A DNA stretch of 64,000 nucleotides from Aquilaria yunnanensis (Eukaryota > Streptophyta > Magnoliopsida > Malvales > Thymelaeaceae): positions 43,694,492 through 43,758,491 of the forward strand of contig CM077600.1 in NCBI GenBank assembly GCA_039654915.1, given 5' to 3'. A program made the translations under genes and the position numbers. The notes beneath the pieces were generated by a model that saw only the letters and a program-made list of their open reading frames with translations, had not been told where the DNA came from and ran no database searches. How positions within the stretch are numbered: the first letter of the stretch is position 1; every line of letters starts with the position of its first letter. Of this stretch, positions 53,935-64,000 are shown piece after piece.

Positions 53935-56013
53935 CTAAAGCTCAACGTTCCAAACAGCACCATTTCCCTCGCCACAAGAGCGATGCACCTGCTTCATCCT
54001 CTCTACCGATTTGCATATTCCACTGCACGACCAATCAAACGATGCCACACATATGTTTCCCGCCTCAGCCTTCCACTCGCAATCTGAGCCACCCGGCCAG
54101 CCATTAAAATAGAAAGTAGATGCACTAATTAGCTTAGCCTCTGAAACTTGTAATGCAGGCTATGGCCCTTAATTTCATTTTAGGTATTAGGCTTGGGCAT
54201 ACCAGGAGGTGTTCCACAACACATGGAGCGTTCGTCAATGTGGTGGACTTCCAAGCCAATGAACCAGGAGCCGAGAGACACATCCTCGTTAGCATATCTG
54301 TGCAGTATGGGCCTGCCACCCACGAAATTAAGACAGAATGAATGATGAGACAGTAGATGTTAAGAATTGAGTTGAAACATATGTCGTGGTTTAAGTAGCA
54401 GAAGACTTGACAGGGTGCCCACGAGTTAGCGGAGATATAGGCGGCGAGATCTTTGGTGATGGCGTAGATTTGGCCAGTTGCGTGCCTGAAGTACTTGTTC
54501 CCTTCTTCCCCAAACTTCCAATGCTCTGGCTCATGGTATTTTAGCCCTCTATATATATGTATATATAACAACACCAATCACTTCAGGTTGGCAGTCTAGT
54601 CTAGTGATCACCCAACTTATCTGAAAAACAAAAATTAATAAGCTCACTTCTGGTAAAGAACTGGCCCGGACTTCATGCACCCAATGTAAACCATGGGCTT
54701 CGACCGGTATTGCGCAAGCGTTCTCATAAACATTCCTACATGTAATTGACAGTAATAACCAACTGATTTAGTAGCAGCTGATGACCCTCAGTATCACAAC
54801 AAAATAATAATATGGAGAATTGAAAAATAGGAGATTCAATTTACGTGCCTAAGTTAACATGGACATCATCGTCCACCTTAACGTAGAATTCAGCATCCCA
54901 GGTGTTGACGGCGGTGGAGAAGTACAATCTGGTCTTGGTGGAGAGCTCGTGGTAGCCCTCAACGTGTTCCAGCCGGAGGAAGTCTCTGTGCTCGGCCTCC
55001 TCCGCGTCGATGGCCTTGTCAAGAACCCCACCTGGCGTCGTGCTGTGCCCTATCACGAACCGTATCACTATCCCCTTTTCCTTCTCCAGTTTCCCCAGCT
55101 TAGCTCCTGCATGCATGCGTCCTCAGGTATTCAAATGCCATTAAGAATATACTAGGTACCCAATGTGGGTGTGTTCTGCTCACCTTTGGGCAACCAAGTT
55201 TCTCTAAGGGAGTCTCTTCTCTTCCTGCTACTGAAAGCTGTGTTGATTCCAATAACCACGAAGGCCTTCTGCAAAGAATGGTTCGATGGCCTCTCCACTG
55301 AAATCTTGGCCCCGGTCTGACTCGCCCGAGCCGCTGCTAGTTCCATTTCCAAACTCGATATGGTTCTGTCAAGTGACCTGCATATATCGATGCAACCTTG
55401 ATTATTTCTCTCTTCAGTCTTCAGGAGAATATAATAAAATACTATTGGTTTAAAAGTAGTATACTATAGAGTTCTCTTTGTTGACAAAAACAACCAATGA
55501 ATAGGATAGGGAGGGATCATGAGCTAATTACGTACTGGATTGCCTGCTGAGTCCTTGCTACTTCTCCCATTATATCTCCAGACTTCCCTTCAACCAATTT
55601 CTAAATGAAAAGCAGGGGATAAAACAATTTAACATGAACCAGTGTTGCAGAAACTGGGAACTGATAGTAACTACAGTCTGAGGGAGAAGATGAGTGAGCT
55701 TGCTTACTCGTTTGTTGTGTTCACGATCTTTTTGAACTTGTCCAAGCTTGGAGACGCCATGAGGATTAACCTTGATGGGAGTTTGGAGATCTTTGTTGTG
55801 AGGACTAGGGCGGGTCCATGTTTTGCTGGCAAAGAGGGAGCCCGCAAGAAAGCTAGCAAGGCAAAGCACGAATATGGCTTTCACCGGAACTGGTTTTCCT
55901 CTCATTTTCTTGTTCTCTGACTCCCGCTCGTGCTGCCAGGACCCAAAAAACATGACGTTTTGCAGGCGCTGCAGCAGCGGCATACTGCTGCACCCTCTGG
56001 CTTTCTTCATCAC
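53935..56013 (-). CDS. B3GALT: Beta-1,3-galactosyltransferase, GT31 family with DUF4094
   Basis: Eight exons on -: 56013-55708, 55600-55536, 55377-55184, 55106-54849, 54735-54648, 54548-54423, 54312-54203, 54083-53935. They join in frame to 431 residues. A type II Golgi anchor ([18 protein letters not shown]) is near residues 48-65. The DUF4094 region includes [16 protein letters not shown]. The GT31 domain follows, with [13 protein letters not shown], the metal-binding DDD at about 267-269 ([11 protein letters not shown]), [26 protein letters not shown] and the C-terminal CCGTPP and DWSCSGIC blocks. Such enzymes add beta-1,3-galactose in the Golgi, for example to arabinogalactan or N-glycans; the acceptor is not readable from sequence. 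Intron 4 uses a GC donor. It converges with the receptor kinase, with 304 bp between stop codons. Confidence 0.85.
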
Positions 56014-56860
56014 AGTAACACCACACAGTTAAAAAGATTCTTGGGTTGGTGTTAATTTAAGACAATTTGCAAACTTTTAAACGACTTCAGTCAATGATCA
56101 TCAGCTAGCGAATGATACTTGTTGTCAAGTCATCACATGCATTGGTTCCTTGTGAAGATTTCAGAGACGGTGGAATTTAACCGCTAATCATCTGTTAAAT
56201 GCTGGTAATTGCCAACTGTGTGGTACATAATTATAGTCTTTATTAAAGATGGCTATGTATTTTCTGAACATATCTGAAAATTTCTATAGATCTCTTTGCC
56301 AATGTCTATTGTTGTGTACTTGTAAATATCCCTCCAGGTTAGGTGCATTTCTGACAGCCTGAAAACTCTAATTCCCTTGTTTTGGGAGAAAGGGAAAAAG
56401 AAACTCTGATAGCCAAGTCCCTTGTTTCCAGATTCACTTTTTCTCTTACAGTCGATAACATTTAAAAATTAATACTTTATTTACTTAATAATTACTTCGA
56501 TAATACTTTTTATAATGTAATTAATTTTGATGATTTTTTTCTAATTACCTAACCTTAAAAAAATATATATACTTTTTTTTTATAAAAAAAAGGTTATATA
56601 AATGATTTTCAGGCTCTTGGAGTTTTGATTGCTATAGAATTTGAGAAACAATCACCATATAACAACAATCATCTTTAATAATTTTTTAAAATGTCAATCA
56701 AATAAATTCTAAATGAACCCATTACCTAAAATCATTGAAATTTATATGAGTAAGAATCCATTAATTTAATTCGGTGTAAGATTTAATATATAATTCATAC
56801 AATCATCTCACAATTCTTTGTATATATATGTCATACATATAACTGATTTAATATATATGT
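56014..56860. other. Upstream region of the galactosyltransferase gene
   Basis: Contains the promoter of the - strand gene, but I see no clear TATA box or conserved element. The sequence beyond 56450 is AT-rich. No gene. Confidence 0.4.
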
Positions 56861-56869
56861 CATATATAT

Positions 56870-57327
56870 GGGAAAGTTACAAAAAACCCCTGTGGTTTGG
56901 TCAAACCTACAGTTTGCCCCCTCTATTTTGAGAAACCTATACTTTGCCCCCTATATTTTTTATATTGCCTGATAACAATTTCTGAAACTGTACTTAAACT
57001 GTATGGTAATAATGCTCTAGTAATTTTAAGATTTTTTATATTTTTTTCACAGTGAACCGAGCTTTAAAAATACTGATATATAATTACAGGTGGGAAAGTA
57101 CATTTACAGAAAGGAAAACTTGATAGTTTAAAATGTCTATTAACTATAAAAAAAATACTGGACAGATTAAAATTACTAGAAGATGATTATCGTATAGTTT
57201 AAATATAGTTTCAGAAGTTATTGTCAGGCAGTATAAAAAATATGGGGGGCAAAGTGTAAGTTTCTCAAAATAGAAGAGGTAAACTGTAGGTTTGACCAAA
57301 CCACAGGGGGGTTTTTGTAACTTTCCC
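56870..57327. mobile_element. Mutator-type MITE (458 bp) with 9-bp target duplication
   Basis: Terminal inverted repeats of about 138 bp begin GGGAAAGTTACAAAAAACCC (left) and end in its reverse GGGTTTTTGTAACTTTCCC (right). The 9 bp CATATATAT occur directly outside both ends (56861-56869 and 57328-57336), the length expected for Mutator elements. The interior is non-coding. Confidence 0.85.
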
Positions 57328-57336
57328 CATATATAT

Positions 57337-58667
57337 TATTTCTCCAATGAAATTTAAAGCGATAGAAGGTTTGAAAAAAATATATATGCATGATAGAATC
57401 AAAATAAGTGCATGAGAGGATGGTGGCTATACCTCTAAAAAGTACTAGTAGGCAGCAGGGAAGGATTATGGGGTGGCAGGGAGGCGGATCTGATGGGGGA
57501 ATCAGCTTGCTTGCTGCGGACTGGCCAGGCCCAGGCTGCCGCAAAGGAGGCGTCTCTTCCGGTCGGTCTCTTGCAATTAATAAAATAGGTTTGTATGTAA
57601 ATGTTGGCTTCCCTCCTCCTCCATCTCCATGTACTACTTTTTCATTTATCATTTAAGTATTTATTTATACGGGCGGCCGGTTGGGTTGGGCTTTACTTCC
57701 TTCATTACATAATCACTTGGCAGTTCAATCATGTGCATTTCATGCCCTAACTAACAGACTCTGTGCGTGGTTTCCCCCCCAGAAAGACAAAAAAAAGGCT
57801 TCAAATTACGTACAAGAATACCATACACACAATGCAACCACAGGACAGGGCCATTAATCAGGCCTTTTTCAGGGGGACTTTTCCGATTTTTCTTTTTCAT
57901 CCTTTTTAGATCTTAAAATTTGTATCATCTCATGTGATGCTTGCTCTGCCACTATACTGGTTCGAATTAAAGACTCCAAGAAACTAGCAGATGGATCATA
58001 CTATATTTGTGTTTTTCCAATAGCTGCCTGACTTTATATCTAATTCATTTTTTATTGCTCTCTCTATCCTATCCTAAATTTTTTTCACAATTCATCTGTC
58101 AATAATTAATCTATAATTTTTATTTTTAATATTTTAGCATACAAATGAAAAATTTTTATATATAAATGATAAATCAAAACCTATAATTTTTAAATATATT
58201 TTTTTAAAAACAATTCTAACAAGCAATAATATGAATATATTGAAGTCAAACTAATCAAAAAAATTAAATGAAGTAAAGAAAGTGGGACAAAATGAGTATT
58301 ATTTTATTTTTTTTTTACTAATAAATATGACCCCCTTCATGTCTATTTCACTTTGTTACATAGTTTTAGAATGATTTATCTTTTCATACTTTTATGGAAA
58401 AGATAAATAATAAACGGTGATAAATAACACTACTCACCACTGTCTATCATTTGTCTTTCTTTTTCTATAAAACTTTGAAAAATACATCATTCTAAAACAA
58501 CATACAAAATAAAGGGTCGAATAATTTTAGAGAGATGAGTATTAAGTTCGATTACATTTTGCAGTTAAAATCCTTTTTGTGCAAATCACTGTTTTCTGGC
58601 ATGTGGGTTTTTTTTCCATTTTCTCTCTGGATAAATAACAGCACGTGTTTGTGGCTAAATTATTACA
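57337..58667. other. Intergenic region with a possible degenerate Stowaway MITE
   Basis: No gene seen. The stretch 58060-58300 begins CTCTCTCTATCCTATCC and ends GAAAGTGGGACAAAATGAGTA, loosely matching Stowaway ends and having a similar size to the 14890 element, but the inverted repeats are poor. The rest is unremarkable AT-rich DNA. Confidence 0.35.
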
Positions 58668-58677
58668 GTTAGGATTT

Positions 58678-60192
58678 GGGTAAAATCCACCGGGGGTCAC
58701 CTAGCTTATTTTTTTGTCCTAAATGGGTACCTTACCTTCAAATTGTCCTACCGAAGTATCTTACGTCTTATCGCGTGTCCTATCTGGGTACTTTCCGTTG
58801 ATTCCATCGTTAAGTCTCACGGAAATTGCTGACGTGGCATTAATTAATGCTACAATAAACGTAAAATGATAACTTTGGACCCTAAACTTTTCTAATAACT
58901 AATTCTAACCCTTAAACTTCCACCAAAATCATTTTAGCCACCGTCAACCCCTTCCTCTGCCGCCCACCATCCCAGCCGCCCTCGACCTCTATGTCATCCT
59001 CCCCGTCCTTCGCAGTATCCTCCGATTTGTCCTCCGCAGCTTTCGATTCATCCTCTGCAGTGTCTTCCCCGTCCTCCAATTCATTCTCATCGTCCTCCCT
59101 TTGCCGATCGCCATCTTGTTCTCGTCGTCTAATGCCAGGCTAAAGAGAGCTCCAGTGGCGTGCTCCCGTGCCTCGCCAGATCCGGACTTCAACACATTAA
59201 TCAAGGCTGGAACGAGTCCTAACCGTACAATCATCACCTTGTTCGATTTCTCGAGCGAATGGTTCACCAGCGAAGCGATTGCGTTCATCTGGAGGACGCC
59301 GTATCGCGACTCGATCAGTGATTTGATCGCCAAGAACAGCTGGAAATTGCAAAGCGTAGAGGTCGAAAGCTCGGGTTTAAGCTCACTACACCAATCACCG
59401 CCACCAATCTGAATCGCCCACAACGACACCGACCGTATTTCAGAGCTAGCCCTAAGCGTTGCCTGACAGTCAGTGATGTTTAATCGAGAGGGAAGAGCCT
59501 CACGACATGAGTCCCCGCAGTGCCCAGTCTTGGATCTGCAGCCTCAGGCGTCATCGCCAGCTATCCGCCCTTCCCGAAGGCCAACGTCTCCAGCCCTGCA
59601 AAGCCCACGTCGCCGTTCGTACAATTGTCACCGACGCAGGGAAAATTGAACGAGAATCCGAATCAGTCCAACCCGTACTTGTCCTGATTCAACCCAACTA
59701 GCCAACTCAGATGCCCTTCTGGTCAACCCGAGCTTAACCCTTCCGTTTTTCATATTTTTTTTCGCTTAATCAACTAACCTTTGTTCAGAATTGCAGAGCC
59801 AACTCAGATGACCAAATGAATTGTCGAAAGCTGCGGAGGACAAATCGGAGGATACTGCGGAGGACGGGGAGGACGACGTACAGGTCGAGGGCGGCTGGGA
59901 TGGTGGGCGACAAAGGAAGAGGTTGACGGTGGCTAAAATGATTTTGGTGGAAGTTTAAGGGTTAGAATTAGTTATTAGAAAAGTTTAAGGTCCAAAGTTA
60001 TTATTTTACGTTTATTGTAGCATTAATTAATGCCACGTCAGCAATTTCTGTGAGACTTAACGATGGAATCAACGGAAAGTACCCAGATAGGACACGCGAT
60101 AAGAGATAAGGTACCTTGGTAGGACAATTTGAAGGTAAGATACCCGTTTAGAACAAAAAAATAAGCTAGGTAACCCCTAGTGGATTTTACCC
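58678..60192. mobile_element. Pack-MULE (1.5 kb) with about 368-bp inverted repeats and a 10-bp target duplication
   Basis: The left arm 58678-59045 (GGGTAAAATCCACC...) is the inverted match of the right arm 59825-60192 (...GGATTTTACCC), with a few mismatches. GTTAGGATTT occurs immediately outside both ends (58668-58677 and 60193-60202), a 9- to 10-bp target duplication as made by Mutator-like transposases. The 780-bp centre contains a gene fragment on - (ARM repeats) and no transposase. The arms run GC-rich toward the interior. Confidence 0.9.
59103..59369 (-). pseudogene. Captured ARM-repeat fragment of a U-box E3 ligase inside the Pack-MULE
   Basis: About 89 codons on - read like two armadillo repeats of the PUB38-41 group of plant U-box proteins: SLVNHSLEKSNKVMIVRLGL, then VPALINVLKSGSGEAREHAT, then GALFSLALDDENKMAIG. 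No U-box domain is present. The ORF runs on into inverted-repeat sequence at both sides (58989-59429), so any peptide would be chimeric. A second stretch at 59530-59700 (+, one frame reading SYPPFPKANVSSPAKPTSPF) may be another captured fragment of unknown source. Confidence 0.7.
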
Positions 60193-60202
60193 GTTAGGAT
60201 TT

Positions 60203-63181
60203 CTTCCTTTTTTTTTTTATAAATTCATATTCCCTATCACCTTCGGATTTCGACCGAGGTAAAAAATGAACGACAAACAAGATTCGAAAAGGCTTAAGCC
60301 CAAATTGGTACATGGATTTGGGCTCGCTGTCGTGTCTAGATAAAAAATGTACTCTTTTTCAAATTGATCCCTTATGTTCTCCAAACACACATACATGCAA
60401 AAAAATGGTACAAGCAATGTTATGAAGTTTTATGTGCACACATAATATAGAAAAAAATTTAATATCACATTATAATATACTTCCTCTGTCCCGTTTCTTT
60501 TGCAACATTTAGCTTTGCATGCCAACTAATAGGAATGACATTGGGTTGGATGAAAACTGCCACCCGTAGATAAACGATCCACGGATTATGAGTATTTGAG
60601 GAAACCTTTGCCCGCCTAGCAAACACGGATTTTAATTTTGATCCATGGGTAGACCCATGACACCCGAAACCTACCACAATTTTTCTTTATTTATGAATGG
60701 CTTATTTGTAACTTTTCAAAATAATAGGACTAACATGAAACAAATATGTAACTTAAGTGATTAAAGTGTGAATTAACAAACAAATAAACCAAACCCTACA
60801 TAGCTACACTTTTTTACTCCTCGACCCCTATTGCCGCCCACCTCTCATCTTCTTCTTTCTTTGGTCGAGTCTACCGCCTGGTCTACTCTCCATCTTATCT
60901 TCTTTTTAGAGGATAAGAAAGTTTTCCAAAATTAAATATGTACATGTACATAAGAAATTCATTCATGTGGTAGAATGAGGCCCACCATGAGGGCAACAAG
61001 TGTCATGTAGGCAAATTCTGTCAGAAATAACCCTGGAATTGATGGTCAAGACAGCAAATAGGATGTGCTAGTTGAGTTAAAGAGCTTTAAGATGCCGAAA
61101 AAAACTTATAGGACCACTTTTAGATGACCTTTAAAGTTAGTGGACCATATTTGGATAGCTTATGGCTCAAACAAGAAACCTAGTTGAGGTCTTCTACAGA
61201 GAACAAAAATTGCGAACTTATTGAATACACAACTAAATGGTAATTAAAAAAAATAATGTATGTAAAATACATTTGTTGAATACACAACTAAATTTCACAT
61301 TTACTAAAGTAATATATTTTAATAATTTTTTTACTTTTATTTTTTTAAAATATAAGTATAATTTATTATTTTCCTCATTGGGTAGGCTAAAAATTGACAA
61401 AAAATTAATTACCATTTGACTAAAAAATATACGTCATTAATGATATAATGATACATAGTTAATGATATGCTTAATTAATATATTATTTATATTATGCAAT
61501 GCTAAAAATTTTAGAATGTGTAAATTTATTTCATATGGTGAAAATTAGTTTCAAAATAAAATGAGATTAGCTAAAATATATTTGTCTTAAAAGATTATAC
61601 TTCTCTATTTGAACTAATTGAAAAGTGAATAAAATGTTGAGCAAGTAAATATTAATATTAATCACAAACATAAAATATTGGTTTATAAATTTGGAAATAT
61701 ATTATAGATCTTGTAATTATTAGTAAATTTATATAGATAGAAATTATTCAAAAATATAAAATTTATTATAAATATATTATACATTTACAGAAAATGAATT
61801 GAAGGTGGCATAAAATGAATATTGTGGTTAATTTGTACAATTTGTAAATTTTATTGGGCAATTATAGCATTTGGCCAATTTTCATGGCAATAAATTTGAC
61901 TGATGTGATTATATTAGGGGGCAAAGTGTAGGTTTTTGGAAATAGAGGGGAACCAAATGTCAAGGGAGTTCTTGTAACTTTCCCTTATAAATATAGATAT
62001 TATTAGTAAATTTATAAATATGAAAACATATTATAGTTTAAAAATTATTAGTAAATTTATAAATATAGATATTATTCAGAAGTAGAAAATTTATTAGAAG
62101 TATATTGTATATTTAAGAAAAATTGGATTGGAGGTGGCATGGGATAAACCTTGTGGTTGATTTGAATGATTTAGAAACTTTTTGGGCAATTAAAGCATTT
62201 GACCCACTAGTATAAAATATAAAAGTTACTATCATGATGCAAAGTAGAGGGGGCAAGTTAGCAAGTGTATGTTAGATAAAACCGGGCTTTTGTAAGTTTC
62301 CGAGTAAGATATTGCCAACTTGCAGCAGCGGCCGCAGGGAATTCCTAGCATTCAATGCCAGTTCATTTCCTAGAAACCCCAAACCCCCGCCTCACCGAAC
62401 CTTGCCTTCCCGCAGTAAAAAGCTACTTTAAAATTCAATTTTGAAAATATCCAGAAAATTATCTAATACCTCACCACAGTAGAAAACAGCTTTGAAAATC
62501 AGTTTGCGCCAATAGACACGTTATTCTTTATTTCTGTTCTTAGGGGTAATTTCATCCAAAAAATACATAATTTCATAATTTTTTAATATCTGCATCAATT
62601 AAAAATTTGAGCTACCTGTATGAGATGGAGAGAGTACTATTTACACTTTCAGCTCTCATATTTGAAGAAAACCTATGATTTTCCCACTACTTTTCTTACA
62701 TTTTCTGTTAATTGTTAATTTCAACAAACAGGACTGCCTCGCCGATGATGATTTCGTACCAGTTCTGTTCAAGCTGCTTTGGATCCGATAACCTTGGGCC
62801 TAGATCTGTGGACACCTATTGCGCCTGCTGTTGGGCCGTATGTTGTCGCGCCATAGGAGAAAGTCAAAGCGAGCGAACCACGAAGGTGCTTTTATTTCTT
62901 ATTTCTGTTCTGTAATCATCGCCCAAAACCTCAATTTACATGATGACAAAGATTTCTGTTTTGGAAGAAAGTTTAACAAATATACACTACTCTCCTACAT
63001 AATATGACATGTATATTACAAAATATCTTACACCTAATTGAGAGAGAAAATTACCCAAGGCCAAGGGTGTATGGGTTGGAAAAGGATTAAGGGATCGCTG
63101 GTTAGAAAGCTGGTGGCTTTGCCGCCTCGCCCCGTTCCATTTCAAGCTGCAGATTTCACAAATTACTGCCATTGGGTGAGC
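60203..63181. repeat. Intergenic DNA with a diverged tandem duplication of Mutator-like ends
   Basis: Two related blocks lie at about 61740-61985 and 62050-62310. Both contain GA-GGTGGCAT, TGGGCAATTA-AGCATTTG and end with a gggggcaa...ttgtaa-ttcc stretch like the right end of the 56870 MITE. They look like decayed copies of such elements, but no matching left ends or target duplications were found. A Stowaway-like left end at 60478 (ACTTCCTCTGTCCCGTTTCT) has no partner. The ORFs at 62712-63007 and 63038-63349 are unrecognised, or antisense of the ERF gene. No gene otherwise. Confidence 0.45.
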
Positions 63182-63802
63182 TCAAACAAAAAGGTCCAGG
63201 AAAACTCCATCGTCGTCCCCAATAGAACCCAAAGCCTCATCCATGGAGCCGGAGACCCACGGACTCATCAGCGGAGCTTCTTTCACTTGTTCCACCGAAA
63301 TCGACCCCAATTCCTCCCACCAATCCAAACCTTCCGTACTTGTATCTGACCTATCTGGCTCCATCCCAACCCGCTGACGCGGCGGCTGCTGGACTGCTGC
63401 TTTAGCCGCCGCCAACTGTATATCTCTCCTTGAACAGGAAAGCGGTCGGGGCAAAGTGGCGACCGAATCCGGAAAGTTGAGGGTGGCTAGGTCGCCCTTG
63501 AGGAAGAAGGCCGCGGAGTCGTAGGCCCTAGCGGCCATCTCCGGGGAGCAGAAGGAGCCGAGCCATATGCGGGTCTTCTGACCCGGCAGCCGTATCTCGG
63601 AGACGTAGCGGCCCCACTTGCGCATGCGGACCCCGCGGAAGGCGGTGTCGTCGCGGTGGGTATGCTTCCTGGATCCCCTGTCCCCGTCGGAATTGGATCC
63701 GGGCGAGTGAGGCCGCTCACCGATAGCAGGCATCAACTTAAGTTTAGCAGGTGGTTTGAGCGAGGGAAGTGAGGAACTGGGAATGCGGTTTCTCGGTCCC
63801 AT
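63182..63802 (-). CDS. AP2/ERF transcription factor, DREB-like
   Basis: An intronless gene of 206 residues starting [15 protein letters not shown] frame further upstream is open, but that part is low in coding quality, so the ATG at 63802 is preferred. The single AP2 DNA-binding domain spans about residues 55-112: [20 protein letters not shown], followed by [25 protein letters not shown] and LNFPDS. Valine in the YVSEIR position is typical of DREB-type rather than ERF-type domains, although the next diagnostic position is leucine rather than glutamate. After the domain comes a conserved block ([20 protein letters not shown]). The acidic C-terminus ([13 protein letters not shown]) may be an activation motif. 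Nuclear, DNA-binding; target genes not known. Confidence 0.85.
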   Translation of the reverse strand: MGPRNRIPSSSLPSLKPPAKLKLMPAIGERPHSPGSNSDGDRGSRKHTHRDDTAFRGVRMRKWGRYVSEIRLPGQKTRIWLGSFCSPEMAARAYDSAAFFLKGDLATLNFPDSVATLPRPLSCSRRDIQLAAAKAAVQQPPRQRVGMEPDRSDTSTEGLDWWEELGSISVEQVKEAPLMSPWVSGSMDEALGSIGDDDGVFLDLFV

Positions 63803-64000
63803 CTGATCTGATCTGAGATGGAGACGGATGGTACTTATAGAACACAGTTTGGTGCGGAGCCAATAGATTCGAGTCGAGGAGGGGAGTGAAGATGGCATTA
63901 GCTGGCAAATTTTGGCTGCTCTGCACTGTACCTTATTGGAAATTGAAATAAATGTACTGCATTGACAAGTGACAAGTACGTACCTCATCTATTTGACCCA
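63803..64000 (-). promoter_or_regulatory. Upstream region of the AP2/ERF gene
   Basis: The 198 bp before the start codon on - are visible. TACTTATAG-like sequence near 63830-63840 is not a convincing TATA box. The window ends here, so the promoter is incomplete. Confidence 0.3.

Noticed and set aside
54849..55031. Overlapping ORFs on both strands across galactosyltransferase exon 4
   Set aside because: Only the frame giving the KVDDDVHVN motif joins to neighbouring exons. The others are shadows of GC-rich coding sequence.
60478..60510. Stowaway-like left end
   Set aside because: No matching right end or TA duplication found downstream; at best a truncated remnant.
62329..62344. GCGGCCGC followed closely by GAATTC, like a NotI/EcoRI cloning adaptor
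   Set aside because: The two sites are embedded in otherwise ordinary plant-like sequence with no vector sequence beside them. Chance is sufficient.

Overview
This is nuclear DNA of a flowering plant, most likely a dicot. The evidence is multi-exon genes with GT-AG introns, plant-only families (CYP93B P450, LRR receptor kinase, AP2/ERF, GT31 galactosyltransferase with an N-terminal DUF4094), AT-rich intergenic DNA, and plant transposons (Tat-type Ty3/gypsy LTR element, L1-type LINE, Stowaway and Mutator MITEs, a Pack-MULE). I cannot name the species from the sequence.

Layout. 0-6 kb: a two-exon flavone synthase II-type P450 (CYP93B) on + with a 4.1 kb intron. 6-13 kb: gene-poor DNA with a solo LTR (8488-9898) flanked by a perfect 5-bp duplication. 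13.4-36.1 kb: an 11-exon methionine aminopeptidase 2 gene on +. Its fifth intron, originally about 84 bp, has been split by a 17-kb LTR retrotransposon (16383-33367). 36.5-41.7 kb: a decayed L1-type LINE. 45.5-47.3 kb: a four-exon TIM22-type mitochondrial import channel gene. 48.8-53.6 kb: a 19-exon LRR receptor kinase of the HPCA1/At5g49760 type. 53.9-56.0 kb: an eight-exon beta-1,3-galactosyltransferase on -, convergent with the kinase. 58.7-60.2 kb: a Pack-MULE carrying an ARM-repeat (plant U-box type) gene fragment. 63.2-63.8 kb: an intronless AP2/ERF (DREB-like) gene on -.

The most unusual object is the retrotransposon. Its two 2.7-kb LTRs are almost identical, so it is young. It keeps a primer-binding site, a polypurine tract and a shortened gag, but I see no pol. 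In the space where pol would be it carries three tandem copies of an intact 182-residue ORF. This ORF has a basic patch followed by a four-cysteine finger, much like the cysteine-rich nucleic-acid-binding proteins of carlaviruses and relatives. After them comes an intact, intronless LOG-type cytokinin-activating enzyme gene. Three of the four cargo ORFs have a TATA box just upstream, and a tandem array of TGACGT-containing units precedes LOG. A virus-like nucleic-acid-binding gene family together with a cytokinin-activating gene, carried as retrotransposon cargo, is something I do not know to have been described. The viral relationship rests on motif recognition alone.

The ordinary genes are not functionally linked to one another: flavonoid metabolism, protein N-terminal processing, mitochondrial import, cell-surface signalling, cell-wall/AGP glycosylation and transcription control.
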